This document shows positions 10,501-22,500 of a stretch of 64,000 bases of DNA, one piece after another (within the stretch, counting starts at the first letter, position 1; each line of letters begins with the position of its first letter). Position numbers and translations under genes: made by a program. The notes below the pieces were generated by a model, which did not search any database, was not told the origin of the DNA, and worked only from the letters and a program-made list of their open reading frames with translations. The DNA comes from Arctopsyche grandis (lineage: Eukaryota; Arthropoda; Insecta; Trichoptera; Hydropsychidae): contig NC_135356.1 in NCBI RefSeq assembly GCF_051622035.1, positions 21,543,839-21,607,838 of the forward strand, given 5' to 3'.

Positions 10501-13500
10501 AAGGTTTGTTTACAAAATTAATTGTAACTAAAACAGGTCATCGTCGATTCCCGCCTGTCAAATCCAATCGAACACACGTCTCGCCGCGTCAATTAGCGAA
10601 ATCCAGGTCCCAGGTGCGAATGGGGCTCCTCTTCCTAGGAGTGCGTGTGTGTGCCAAAAATAGGCCCGCATACCTAAGTTTCAGTGGTTTGAATGTGGGC
10701 CAAGTTGCTCGGCCGAAAATGAAAAATAAGTTGGGAAATTTCTAACAAATAGCGTGGGCCGCGGGCATTTTTGGGTTTTTGGCGTGTGTGCGCGCGTGGC
10801 ATCTCAAATAACAAACCATCTAAATTTGTCACGACGCGTCGCATGGCCGACGGTGTTGGATAACTACCACTCGCATCGTTTTGATTTGAACGACTCGTTT
10901 GTTAATTGGCACATTTAATTGGGAATCTATCATTTTGGGTGAGGTCGCGCTGTGTTGCGTCGCGTCGCGCCAGCGTGCACGCAGCCTCAGGGCATGAAGC
11001 TAATTAAAAATCTATTGAATCCTATACAAATTTCATCATATTGATATGCTTTTATTATTTGTGATAAATTTTCTATGGGTTTTCTTTATCATACATACAT
11101 AGAACCTTCATATAATCTAATATATAATTTCGAAAGAGACTTTGTATGTAACTATTGTTGGTTATTAGAATTCTTGACGTTCAATTTAATAAAAAAAACA
11201 AATGAATATTCAAATAAAATAAAACTATTCAAATAAATTTAATAAAATGTTTACTATTAGATTGGCCATGTTTAATCGGCTTATATTACAAATACCGAGC
11301 GAAGCCGGGTAAAACCACTAGACTAATCTGATATATAATTTCGAAAGAGACTTTGTATGTATGTATGTATGTTTTGGTTCGTAGAATCCGTGATGTTAAA
11401 TTTAATAAAAAAACAAATGAATATTCAAATAAATTTAATAAAATTTTTACTATTAGATTGGCCATGTTTAGTCGGTTTATATTACAAATACCGAGCGAAG
11501 CCGGGTAAAACCACTAGTCTAATCTGATATATAATTTTGAAAGATACTTTGTATGTATGTATGTTTGTTTTGATTCGTAGAATCCGTGATGTTAAATTTA
11601 ATAAAAAAACAAATGAATATTCAAATAAATTTAATAAAATGTTTACTATTAGATTGGCCATGTTTAGTCGGTTTATATTACAAATACCGAGCGAAGCCGG
11701 GTAAAACCACTAGTCTAATCTGATATATAATTTCGAAAGAGACTTTGTATGTATATACATATGTATGTATGCTTTTGTTCGTAGAATCCGTGATGTTAAA
11801 TTTAATAAAAAAACAAATGAATATTAAAATAAATTTAATAAAATGTTTACTATTAGATTGGCCATGTTTAAGCGGTTTATATTACAAATACCGAGCGAAG
11901 GCGGGTAAAACCACTAGTTATATTTAAAAGAAAAATGGGAAACTTTAGAGCTTAATATTACATATATTTTTAAAATAGTACAACTGATATACGAGTCGTT
12001 ATACTTTTCCACTTTTCTTCATTTCGAGAAACATCTCGCAAAACAATAAATATTACGTTTTGCGTTTAAAAATACTTAAAATACTGTAATAAATAAGTTT
12101 ATTCTGCTTTCCCAAGATTCTGGATATATCGAATTAGAAGAAGCGATAACAATTTGTGAATTAAGTCAAACAGAAATAGTGTGTATTGGAACTGAAAATT
12201 GGACTCCCGCCACTTTTAAATATAACGATTCATATACTGATGATTGTTAAATGTTTGAGAAATACCAGTATTTGGTATAAATATAATTGTAGAGAATAAT
12301 GTAAATGAGTTGAATTGTATTTTTAATGCAAACTTAGAATGTGTGTCTTTGTGCGTGAATGAGCTTTTGTTTAAAATAAAATGTAATTTAAATATAATAT
12401 AACTGAAATATCGTTTTTTGGTTTCTATTCTTCAATTGAATGTAATGAATGTGATTTTATGTTTTTCAGATCGAAAGGGAAAAAGCCGACCTTAGCGTTC
12501 AAGTGATCCAGCTTTCTGAACGTCTCGAAGAAGCTGAAGGTGGAGCCGAAAGCCAGGTATAATTCGTTCATATATACATATGTATAGTTTCATTTACATG
12601 TACAAAATTAGGGAAATCTTCTGGAATATTAAATTAACAATTTCTATCATTGCACTTTTTAAACAAAAGGTGAAATGTAAATTAATCTACATACATACGT
12701 TCTATTTTTGATATAAAAATATCTATCATAAAATTTATAATTTCATCAGATTTTCTGATTGCAATGAATCAACGAACTTTTTTAAAAACAGGTCTGTAAA
12801 ATAAAAAACAGGTCTAAAAACGAATAATTGCATTTTAGTTGTTTGGTGAAGAGCCATATTTTTATTCTACGTGCATTTTTTATGAATGATTTTATTAAAT
12901 ATTATTTAAAAATAATATTTAGTAAACGGATTCAAATAAATAAATTAAACAGAAGAAAAATTCGCTTTTTACCAAATACTCAAAATGGATGACTACCTAT
13001 TTTTTTTATAATACAAATAGACATTTCAAATAATTAGTTAAAAAAATAATAAAACCTTTCAAGTGCATTTAAAAAAATAAAGCGCAGTTAAATTATTATT
13101 TTTATAGACATTGTAAGATTGAAGTTGAGATGATTATTTATTCATGATAAAACTAAGGTACATCAAATTCTATTGATTACAAATAATCTTTCTAATTTTT
13201 AAGGAAATTTTTTATGTATTACAAACAAAAATTGAATATTTTTGTAGTTCAACTGGTTTTTATAAATATATTTCATATTATTTAAATAAGTGTACGTACA
13301 ATATAAATACGACATTTCGAAATAAAATAACGGTCACCTCTAAATATAATACCTACGTAATGAAAACCGCGTATTTTCACAAATATATTCAATATGATAA
13401 ATAATAATATTATATAAAATTTTATACTAAATTTATTAAACCGTTATAATGAGAAATCTTTTTTTAATCTCGAAAAAAAGCTTTTTTTTTATAAATATAA

Positions 13501-16500
13501 TTTTATCAAATCACTAATTTATTTATAAATACACTTTATTTTATTGCTATGTGCGAAAATGTTTTATTTATTTATTATGTTTGCTGGCGTTGTATATATG
13601 TATTTTATAGCGACAAACATTTTTTGCTTGTGTACAAAATTTGCGTTACTGATGAATTATCAATATATGAATGTATAATATAAAAAAGCACACGAAATAT
13701 TAAATTAAACTAACAGTTTAATAATGGTAATAGAAATTTAACTAAAACGACATATTATATGACACATACATATGTATGTAGTTGTGTGACTATAAACGTA
13801 TAACAAATAAAAATCACGAAAACTGATGAAAAAGGAAATGTTACATTCATATTTAGAATATATTTCAATGACATTGAAATTTGACCATTTATAGGAATCA
13901 TCATCTGCGTTTTTGTTTGATATTATAATAACTTCATTGAACCTAAATCAAATAATTAATAAAAAATCATATTATAAATGGCACATTTAAAATTTGTAGA
14001 AATTCATGTGTGCATTTATATATGGACTTTGTATGTACTTTTTATTTATCATGTAACAATGGAATTGATATGTTAAATAAAAAAAATAAAGCATTGGAAA
14101 TGCAAAATTTATATACATAAATATATCCAAAGGTGAAATATGGAGTACAAAGTAGTAAAAATAAATATATATATATTATATTATTTTAAATTAAAAGATG
14201 CTTTGTATAATAATTAAAGAAAATTAACTGATCTTAACCAATTTATATAAAGAATAAACATAGTTTCGTATGTAATAAATATAAAAGAAAATAAAAATTC
14301 GATCTACGCCGAACAAATATAGCTCGATATTTTCAAAAGTGACTTTTCAACAATATATATTGTAGATTCACGCCGGAAACTGAAATTTTTAGCGATATAT
14401 CCTTGTGAACTGACTTTTGCATTTGTCTTTCAGTTCGAGATTAACAGAAAACGTGACACTGAATTGGGAAAGCTGCGCAAGCTCCTCGAAGATGTTCACC
14501 TCGAGTCTGAGGAGACCGCCCACCTCCTCAAGAAGAAGCACCAGGAGATCGTTGTCGATTTCCAGGAACAGATCGATGTCATGACCAAGGCTAAAGCTAG
14601 GTGTGTACACACTCAATATACATGAAGTCCGCAGAAACCAAAAACAAAATGGCAACTCCAAAATACAAAAACGCTTTTCGTTTCTGCGGACGACATCCAT
14701 TAAGGTGATGGCATAGTCAAATTTAAATTTCAACAAAACTATAAAAACCAATTTATGTTATAAATTTACATAATTTGATTATGCCTTAGCCTACATATAA
14801 GAGTATATGTATGTATGTATGTAGTAAGTATTCCTGAAATCCTTTTATATGTTAAAAATATATGCAAATCGTTGGAATTTAATTAATTTAAGTGAAATTC
14901 TTTTATAAATATAACCAGATTTATAATAACTGAGATCAATAAATCGAAAATGATACAAATAAATAAAATAATAATACAATACAATGGAAAAAAGACATCT
15001 TGATTGCTGACTTCATTTATAAAATTGCATTATCATCGGCGAGTTGCAGCGTATACTTTGAACATGTTTTTTATTTCCAATATATATATATTTACTAAAT
15101 ACTATGCGATTTTGCAAAGCAATATATTTTTTACTGTTTATTGATATTTTTTCTGTACTTTTTATTTTGCTATTTGTCATAATTTAACAATTTACACATA
15201 TATTGAACAATGCATAATCATTATTGTATTTTCAGTACAATTGCACTATATTTATGTTGCATTTATTCTAATGAAAAGCAAAGTGTGTTTATAAAACCAA
15301 CGAATATATGAAGGCATTTAAATTAAATGTATATTTGATTTGTTTGCAGGTGTTTAAAATACATTTAAAATAATTTTCAAAAGTTTGGTAGCCGATTGTG
15401 ACACGGCATTGGCATGATAATACACACCGTGTATTTTTGATTCACGGTCAAATTGTTTTTCACTTTTGTATGTTGTTGCACTCATTGCTATTGCTCGATT
15501 GCATTATGCACGTGGCGATTGTACGTATGACATGTTTTTCTTTAACATGTATTTATGTTTTTTTTGGCGAGCGTCCATCCTACACCGTAATGCTTTTCAA
15601 AAATAGCCATACGTTTTCACATCATTCATCTGTTGTATTTTTGTGTACTGCGTATACAATGTGTCTATAAAATAAATATAAAAATGGAACATTGCCTAAT
15701 GAGCTGTTCATATAATATTATGTAAGATTGAATTTAAAAAACGTATTTTTTTTAAATGTACATATGTACACATATTCATAATCAAAACAAAAAGTGAAAT
15801 GAAATATGAGCAATTGGATGGCAACTTCATACTATTCTAAAATTATTGAAGTCAACGCATATAAAGCATTAATTTTAAATCTAGTATTGAATTTACTAAT
15901 ACCGCACAAAGTTGTATTAAAATATGTCATATTTCCAACGTGTATGTTTTAAACTTTCATAAAAACGTAAAGGAGGTATGTAAAAAAACAATCCATTTAA
16001 TAAAAAATCAATTAAAAATGTACATATAATACATATAGATTTTATGATAAAAAACCGTTTAAATAATTACTAAATCAAAGTACTAAAATAAAAAATGAAA
16101 TTGATTTTTTGAATAAAAATAGATTTTTTCTCATACTACATAAATGTTTTAAAATAAAAATAATAAAATATAATCGATATTATACCTACAAGTATTAAAA
16201 ATCTATAATTTTTAGTTGTGTTTTTGATATTTGTAATTACAGTAATTTAATTATTTGATAGTTTTTGAAAAATTAGGAGAATTATATACATACATATAAT
16301 ATACAACCCAATCCAATTTATGTTTTGTGGAAAAAATAAAACATTTACGTTGAATTACAGATCAGACAAAGAAAAGTCCAAATTCCAAGCTGAAGTATAC
16401 GAATTGCTCGCTCAAGTCGAAAACGTAACCAAGGAGCGTTTGATTATCGTAAAGCATTCAGAAAAATTGGAAGTCAGCATCAACGAATTGCACATCAAAA

Positions 16501-19500
16501 TCGAGGAATTGAACCGCACCATCATTGACATCACATCACACAAGACTCGTTTGTCACAAGAAAATATCGAGCTCATCAAGGAAGTCCAAGACTTGAAGGT
16601 GGGTGCATATGTTCAACATGTATATTCTAAACACACAAACACACACAAACGTGTCAATCATAAATTTATAATAAATACGTGTTAATTTCACAGGTAAATA
16701 TCGAAAGCATCATCTACTCCAGGTCTCAAATTTCCAGCCAACTCGAAGACGCCCGCAGACGCCTTGAAGATGACGAACGTCGTCGCCAGATTCTCGAAGC
16801 TACCCTTCACCAGGTGAATATGTTGATATAACAGTGAAAATGTTCAAGAATGTTGAACTTTTTGAACGTTTTGTTTAATTTTGACTGTTTATTTGCACAG
16901 GTCGAGATCGACTTGGAGTCTGTGCGAGTACAATTTGAAGAGGAGTCCGAGGCTCGGCTCGACCTCGAAAGGCAACTGGTTAAATCCAACGGTGAATGTC
17001 AACAATGGCGCTCTAAATACGAGACCGAGGCTGCTGCCCGTGCTGAGGAGATCGAAGAGATCCGCAGGAAGTATTCTGCGCGCATCCAGGAACAGGAGGA
17101 ACAGATCGAAACACTCATCGTCAAGATCAACAACGTTGAGAAGCAGAAGTCTCGCCTCCAGAGCGAGGTGCTTAAACTTTGAACATACATTTTAATTAAG
17201 GTTTTTTGAATCGGAACTAACTGGGGTGTTGCCCAACAGGTTGAAGTACTCATCATCGACTTGGAGAAGGCCAACAGCACTGCTCGCGACTTGCAGAAGC
17301 GCACTGAACAACTTGAGCGCATCAACATTGAGATCAAGACCCGTCTGGAGGAAACCGTACAATTGTACGAACAATCCCAGAGGGATATTCGTCTCAAGCA
17401 GACCGAAATCCAACGCATCTCACATGAGCTCGACAAGACTAGGGAACAAAAGGATACCCTCGCCAGAGAAAACAAGAAACTCACTGGTAATTATACGTTA
17501 TTATATTGTTACAAAATACTTTTTGATCCCACTTTTACTTCTATTAAATTCAACTTGTTAAGTCTTGTGAGATTGAAAATATGAGAACTAGCATGTTGGA
17601 TCGATGCGCTCAATTCTACTCGTTTTCTTAACTTTTCGTATGCTTGAACAGGAGTTTGTATGTATATCTATATATATATGTATGTATATATAAAAATGAA
17701 TGTCTGTGTGTGTGTGTGTGTGTGTCTCGAATAGGCTTCCTAAGCCACTGAAGCGATTACGATGGAACTTTCAGGATTTGTTGTATGCATGTCCGGGAAG
17801 ATTACTGTGAAAAAAAAACGGGAACGGAAACGGGAAAAACGGGAATGAGTGTCGTTCGCTATAATTTCAAATGTTTTCGCGTCGCAACCAGGGTGTTCGC
17901 TGCCTGCGTTGTTCCGAAAAATGGGAACGGGAATTGCATGCGTTATTGTGGCATTGCAACGCATGCAGGGCTCAGCTAGTTGTATATAAAAATGTTTTAA
18001 AATACTTTATATATGTTTCACTTCGCTAATAATCCAGTTGAAATTCCTACATTCTTCCGATTGGTTTTAAACTTTGCCATTTTTTTGTATACATGTATGC
18101 AGGGCTTTTTTTGAAAAAAAAATGTGTCGGATCTCACTTATTGTAGTTTTTTATTAGAAAAGGTTATATTCAAATTATATATTATATAGAATATTCGTTT
18201 GAAACATAAATAATGTCAAAAAAAAAGGTGCCGGAACCACCGCGTTACATGGGAAAACGCGTTACATTTTTTCAAGGTTGAAAGAACCAGTTGTTGCCAG
18301 CAGTATATAAGTAGATCGGTGGCTGCGTTAATGCTAACCACAGTGAAGCTCAAGCCCTGGGTTGACCTCGATTGCAGAGAATTCATTCGGAGTATTTCTG
18401 CAGTGCTGCTGGTCATATTTGGATATTTGTGACAAGTCGATCGATTCCCATCAGAGTTTTTCCAGTTTATTTGATTTCATTTGTTGAAACGGTTCCTTAT
18501 TTAATTGTCAAAACCATCCTATTTGTCACCACTATTTGAATATGATTTCAAATTTATACTCTATACATTTATATACATACATATGTACAAGTTTAATAAT
18601 ATAGGTGTCGGTCATGGATAAAACCCGTAATATATTTAATGATGAACAGTTTCACTAGGATAGGTCAATGCGCAAATGGTTATAACGAATCCTGCCCTCA
18701 AATTATGTATGCTCTTATAAATTTGAAGGACTATGTTAGTGCTCTTAGCTCCACCTCACAAAATTCAGTGCAAAGTTGTATTGATTAAAATCTTTAAATG
18801 ATCATTAACCAGCAGTATGGACTAGTGGTTAGCATATAAGGCTTTCGAACTGAGTGGTAACGGGTTCGAATCCCACTGGTTGCTGTTGGCCAGACGTTGG
18901 TTTGTAAATCCAGGTCAATCGTTTCCTATTAGAGTTTGCCAATTTTTCTATGTAATTTTGATTGAAATGGTTCCTGCAAAATTAGCATTCCTGTACATTT
19001 CTCTCGCAAAAATTTGAGTTATTCAGCATCTAGATTTTTCGCTGGTTTATATAAATGCTGCAAATTTCCCCATAGATGTTTGTAGATTTTGATCGTATTT
19101 GCCTTGTATAATTCTTACAATGCTTCTACTCAATTTTTGACAATAGAAATGTAAAAATACATAATAATTATGTTTTTATGAACGATGTTTCTTGATCTGT
19201 ATAGTACACTCGTCACTTTAGAACGATCAGTAAGAAGAGTGTGCATGATTGATTGAATGAAATAAAAATAAAATAAATAAAGCCTCTCAAAACAATCGCC
19301 TTCTCAATGAGTAATAGTGAACATCACCTGGTCATTGGGCAATAGAAATTTGTAGGAGAAATATAAAGGCAACTGGTTCCTCAAACACTTTTGTGTCGTA
19401 TTTATTAAAACATATCAAAAAGTTGCCGAAGGGAAAAATGCACCACGCAATAGGTAGGACATGCAAGTAAAAGAGGAGCTGATGATGCCATTAAAATCAT

Positions 19501-22500
19501 TATTTCTTTGATTTGTAGACGATTTGCATGATGCCCGCAACCAGTTGACCGACTTGACTCGTCGCATGCACGAGTTGGAATTGGAACTCCGTCGCTTGGA
19601 GAACGAACGCGAGGAGTTGACCGCTGCTTACAAGGAAGCTGAAGCCGTAAGTAGTTTTTATTTTAATGCTGAATGATTTTAATGATCTTGAGATCTGAGC
19701 ATATTTTGACTGATGTCAATTGACTTTCTGTAGGGTCGCAAAGCAGAGGAACAACGCGCCCAACGTCTCGCCGCAGAGTTAGGTCAGTTCAGACACGAAG
19801 CTGAAAGGCGTATCCAAGAGAAGGATGAAGAAATTGAATCCATCCGGTCAGTAAATTACATTGCATCCTAATTTTATCCCGTCCGAGACGACTATTGTCG
19901 GCAACGTCCTATCAAATACCACACACGTCTATTTTCGACTCTTCAAATCTACTTTCGTCCGTCGAACTGTCGTTCTAAATTTCGAACAATTCGAGCAACA
20001 TCCGCCAAATAGAATCACATTCGAGACACGATGATTTATTGCATACAAATTATGCTGTTCTGGTGTAGTAACCACTGCAGTGGCGCTGTAACTGCTATAC
20101 GTCATAAAATTTTACGCAATTTCGTCATCCTATCTGTAACCAGAGTCTGATTTACCATATATTATAGTCACGCCATTTGCGTTACTGGCACTTTACGCAT
20201 GACGTTTATAGCGGTCATCCGTGGGGAAAGTCTTAAGATTTTTTGAAATCGAATGTATTTATTTAACTCCTATCATTGAATTTAGAATCATTCGGTCATT
20301 GACCAGTAGCTGCTGAGTTGCATGCTTTTATATATGTATGTATGTGTGTATTTTTACATTGGATATTCACAATGATCCTCACAATAAAAACTATTTGACC
20401 ATCAAACAAACGTGCAGTATGTATTAGAAAAGTGCAGTAGAAGAGTACACAAGCTTCTGAAAATAAGTTGTTTTCGTTCTAAATAAAAAAAACCGTATTT
20501 ATTGAGTATACATACATATATTCACTAAGAGTATATTTATAAAATCACAATTTAGAAATAGAACAAAAATGTCGAAAGTAGATTTGAAGAGTCGAAAATA
20601 GATGTGTAAAATGTTTTAATCAATAATGGAAGATGATTGCTTTTTTGTTTATTTGTCCACTATGTATGTAAATCTACAGTTTTCAGTACAGTTTGAACCA
20701 CCAAATTCGGTATATGTACTATTTCATGGTACTCTACCTTTGATTGTAGACTGCATAATTTCCTGAAAAAGTTTATTTTTTTATTATTATTTTCCAACTT
20801 TTACACATCTGAGCAACGCCGAGTAATTCGGAAATCATAATATATTAAAAAATTCTTTCAAAATTACTCGTTGAATTTCAAAGGCCGACCCAATAGTTTG
20901 CTATGAAGTATGGCAAACACAAATTCATCACATTTATATGACGGTATGCAGCCGAAATATGGAATATCAATATTTTGATTTGTTCAAATGCTAAAAAACA
21001 GGGAATAAAAACGTATGTAGTAAGAGGTATGTAGATAATTCAATGGGTAGATAGGGTGTCCCTCTTGTATAGTTCGAAATATTGATATACTGGATTTTGA
21101 TACGCACTATTCAATCGTGGTCGGCATCCATTTCAGATATATATTTATATGAAGTATGCGACTTCCGATGACAATGTTGCAGCGTATACATAGATATGCA
21201 GGCGGTGATGTATGAGAGCAAGTGCCCAGTGGCTATATCCAGCCATCGAGCGCGCTGCAAATAGCAAACGACTCGGTTGGCTATTTACCCATCAACGTCA
21301 TCACATCGACATATCAAGGTTATCCAAAATCATATTTATGCCAATGTGCGGCACTTGTCCTGCTTAGTGCCACCTTTGACATTGCGCAGAGATGGCAGGC
21401 GTGAGAGTGGTGAAAAAATGGGAGAAACCGCCGACGGCCGTCTACGAGGATAATTATGGCTACGGCATCAACTACTACCAGCCCATGATCGATTACATAA
21501 ATGCCAAGGAGAGTGGTCTATCTCCGGATGCGCCACACCTCCCTTGGAACAACGAGAGGGCCCTGGCGCCATATCGACCCGGGAAGTTGGTACAGTGCTA
21601 CAGCAACGAGGACGCGAAGAGACTGGCCCAGGAAACTGCCCAGCGAGCCAGACACGACCTGACCCATTTCAAAATAGCCAAACGCTCCGACTTCTCAGTG
21701 TGCAAGGTGGCATCGGCAGCCAACGTAGAAAAGCACGTTCGTATCGATTCAGCTGCAGACAGCGCACACAAGAAGATCAACTCGCGGAAGTTGCAAGCCG
21801 CCAAGCAAGAGGCCAAAGAGAAAATGGACGACCTGAAACAGGAGATCGAGAAGATGGAGCAAGCCACGATCGATGCAGCATTCGATTCTGCCGCCAAGTT
21901 TCTGCGTGGAAAATCCGCCAAAGCCATCGAAGCCACCCTCCTATCCGAGAGCATGAAGAACATATCCTCCACAACTTCGATGGACATCAAATCCTTCCAA
22001 AGGAATCAAGTGATCAACACCCACGACAGCAGGGCTCACGCCAAGCTCATGAACGTTAGGGCGCAACAGCAAATAGATGCTGAGTTTTTGAAACCGCTCA
22101 GCGATTTGAAAGGAGAACTCAAGTCTTTCGATAACAAGAGTTCTCATTACTTTATGGATAAGAGGTGATTTCGCAGGTGCAATTGGTTAAAAAACATAAA
22201 AATTGGAGACGGTGTGAAGCACAATCGAAGTGTGACGTTTTAAAACAATTTCTTTTTAATTTGTTGTTGCAGCAAGCAGACCAGCATTGAAATCGAACAG
22301 CTGAACGCTCGCGTAGTTGAAGCCGAGACCAAGTTGAAGACTGAAGTCATCCGCATCAAGAAGAAGTTCCAGATCCACATCACAGAGCTCGAGCTCTCTT
22401 TGGATGTCGCCAACAAGACCAACATCGACATGCAGAAGACCATCAAGAAGCAATCTCTACAGGTGCTGACAAAAAAACCGTAAATTTTAACCAATCAACA

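Larger units (their letters stand above)
17487..19518 (+). other. Prm intron 8, repeat-filled
   Basis: Holds a Helitron-like element (17667-17979), an A-rich fragment with hAT-like CAGGGCTTTTTTT at about 18101, and two SINEs (18294-18545 and 18810-19190). No gene on either strand. Confidence 0.7.

Noticed and set aside
10506-10745. 79-aa frame in Prm intron 2
   Set aside because: Arg/Lys-rich translation of a GC-richer block without recognisable family; more likely regulatory or relic DNA.
16807-17484. Antisense open frames opposite Prm exons, including one of 161 aa
   Set aside because: Shadows of heptad-repeat coding sequence; the + strand exons are supported by splice sites and family match.
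18810-18900. tRNA-like sequence with a perfect B-box
   Set aside because: No full cloverleaf, and the same head with the same downstream body recurs at 59606, so it is a SINE, not a tRNA gene.
21544-22059. 171-aa frame inside the miniparamyosin exon, and antisense frames there
   Set aside because: Out of frame with the supported exon; composition is an artefact of the coding strand.
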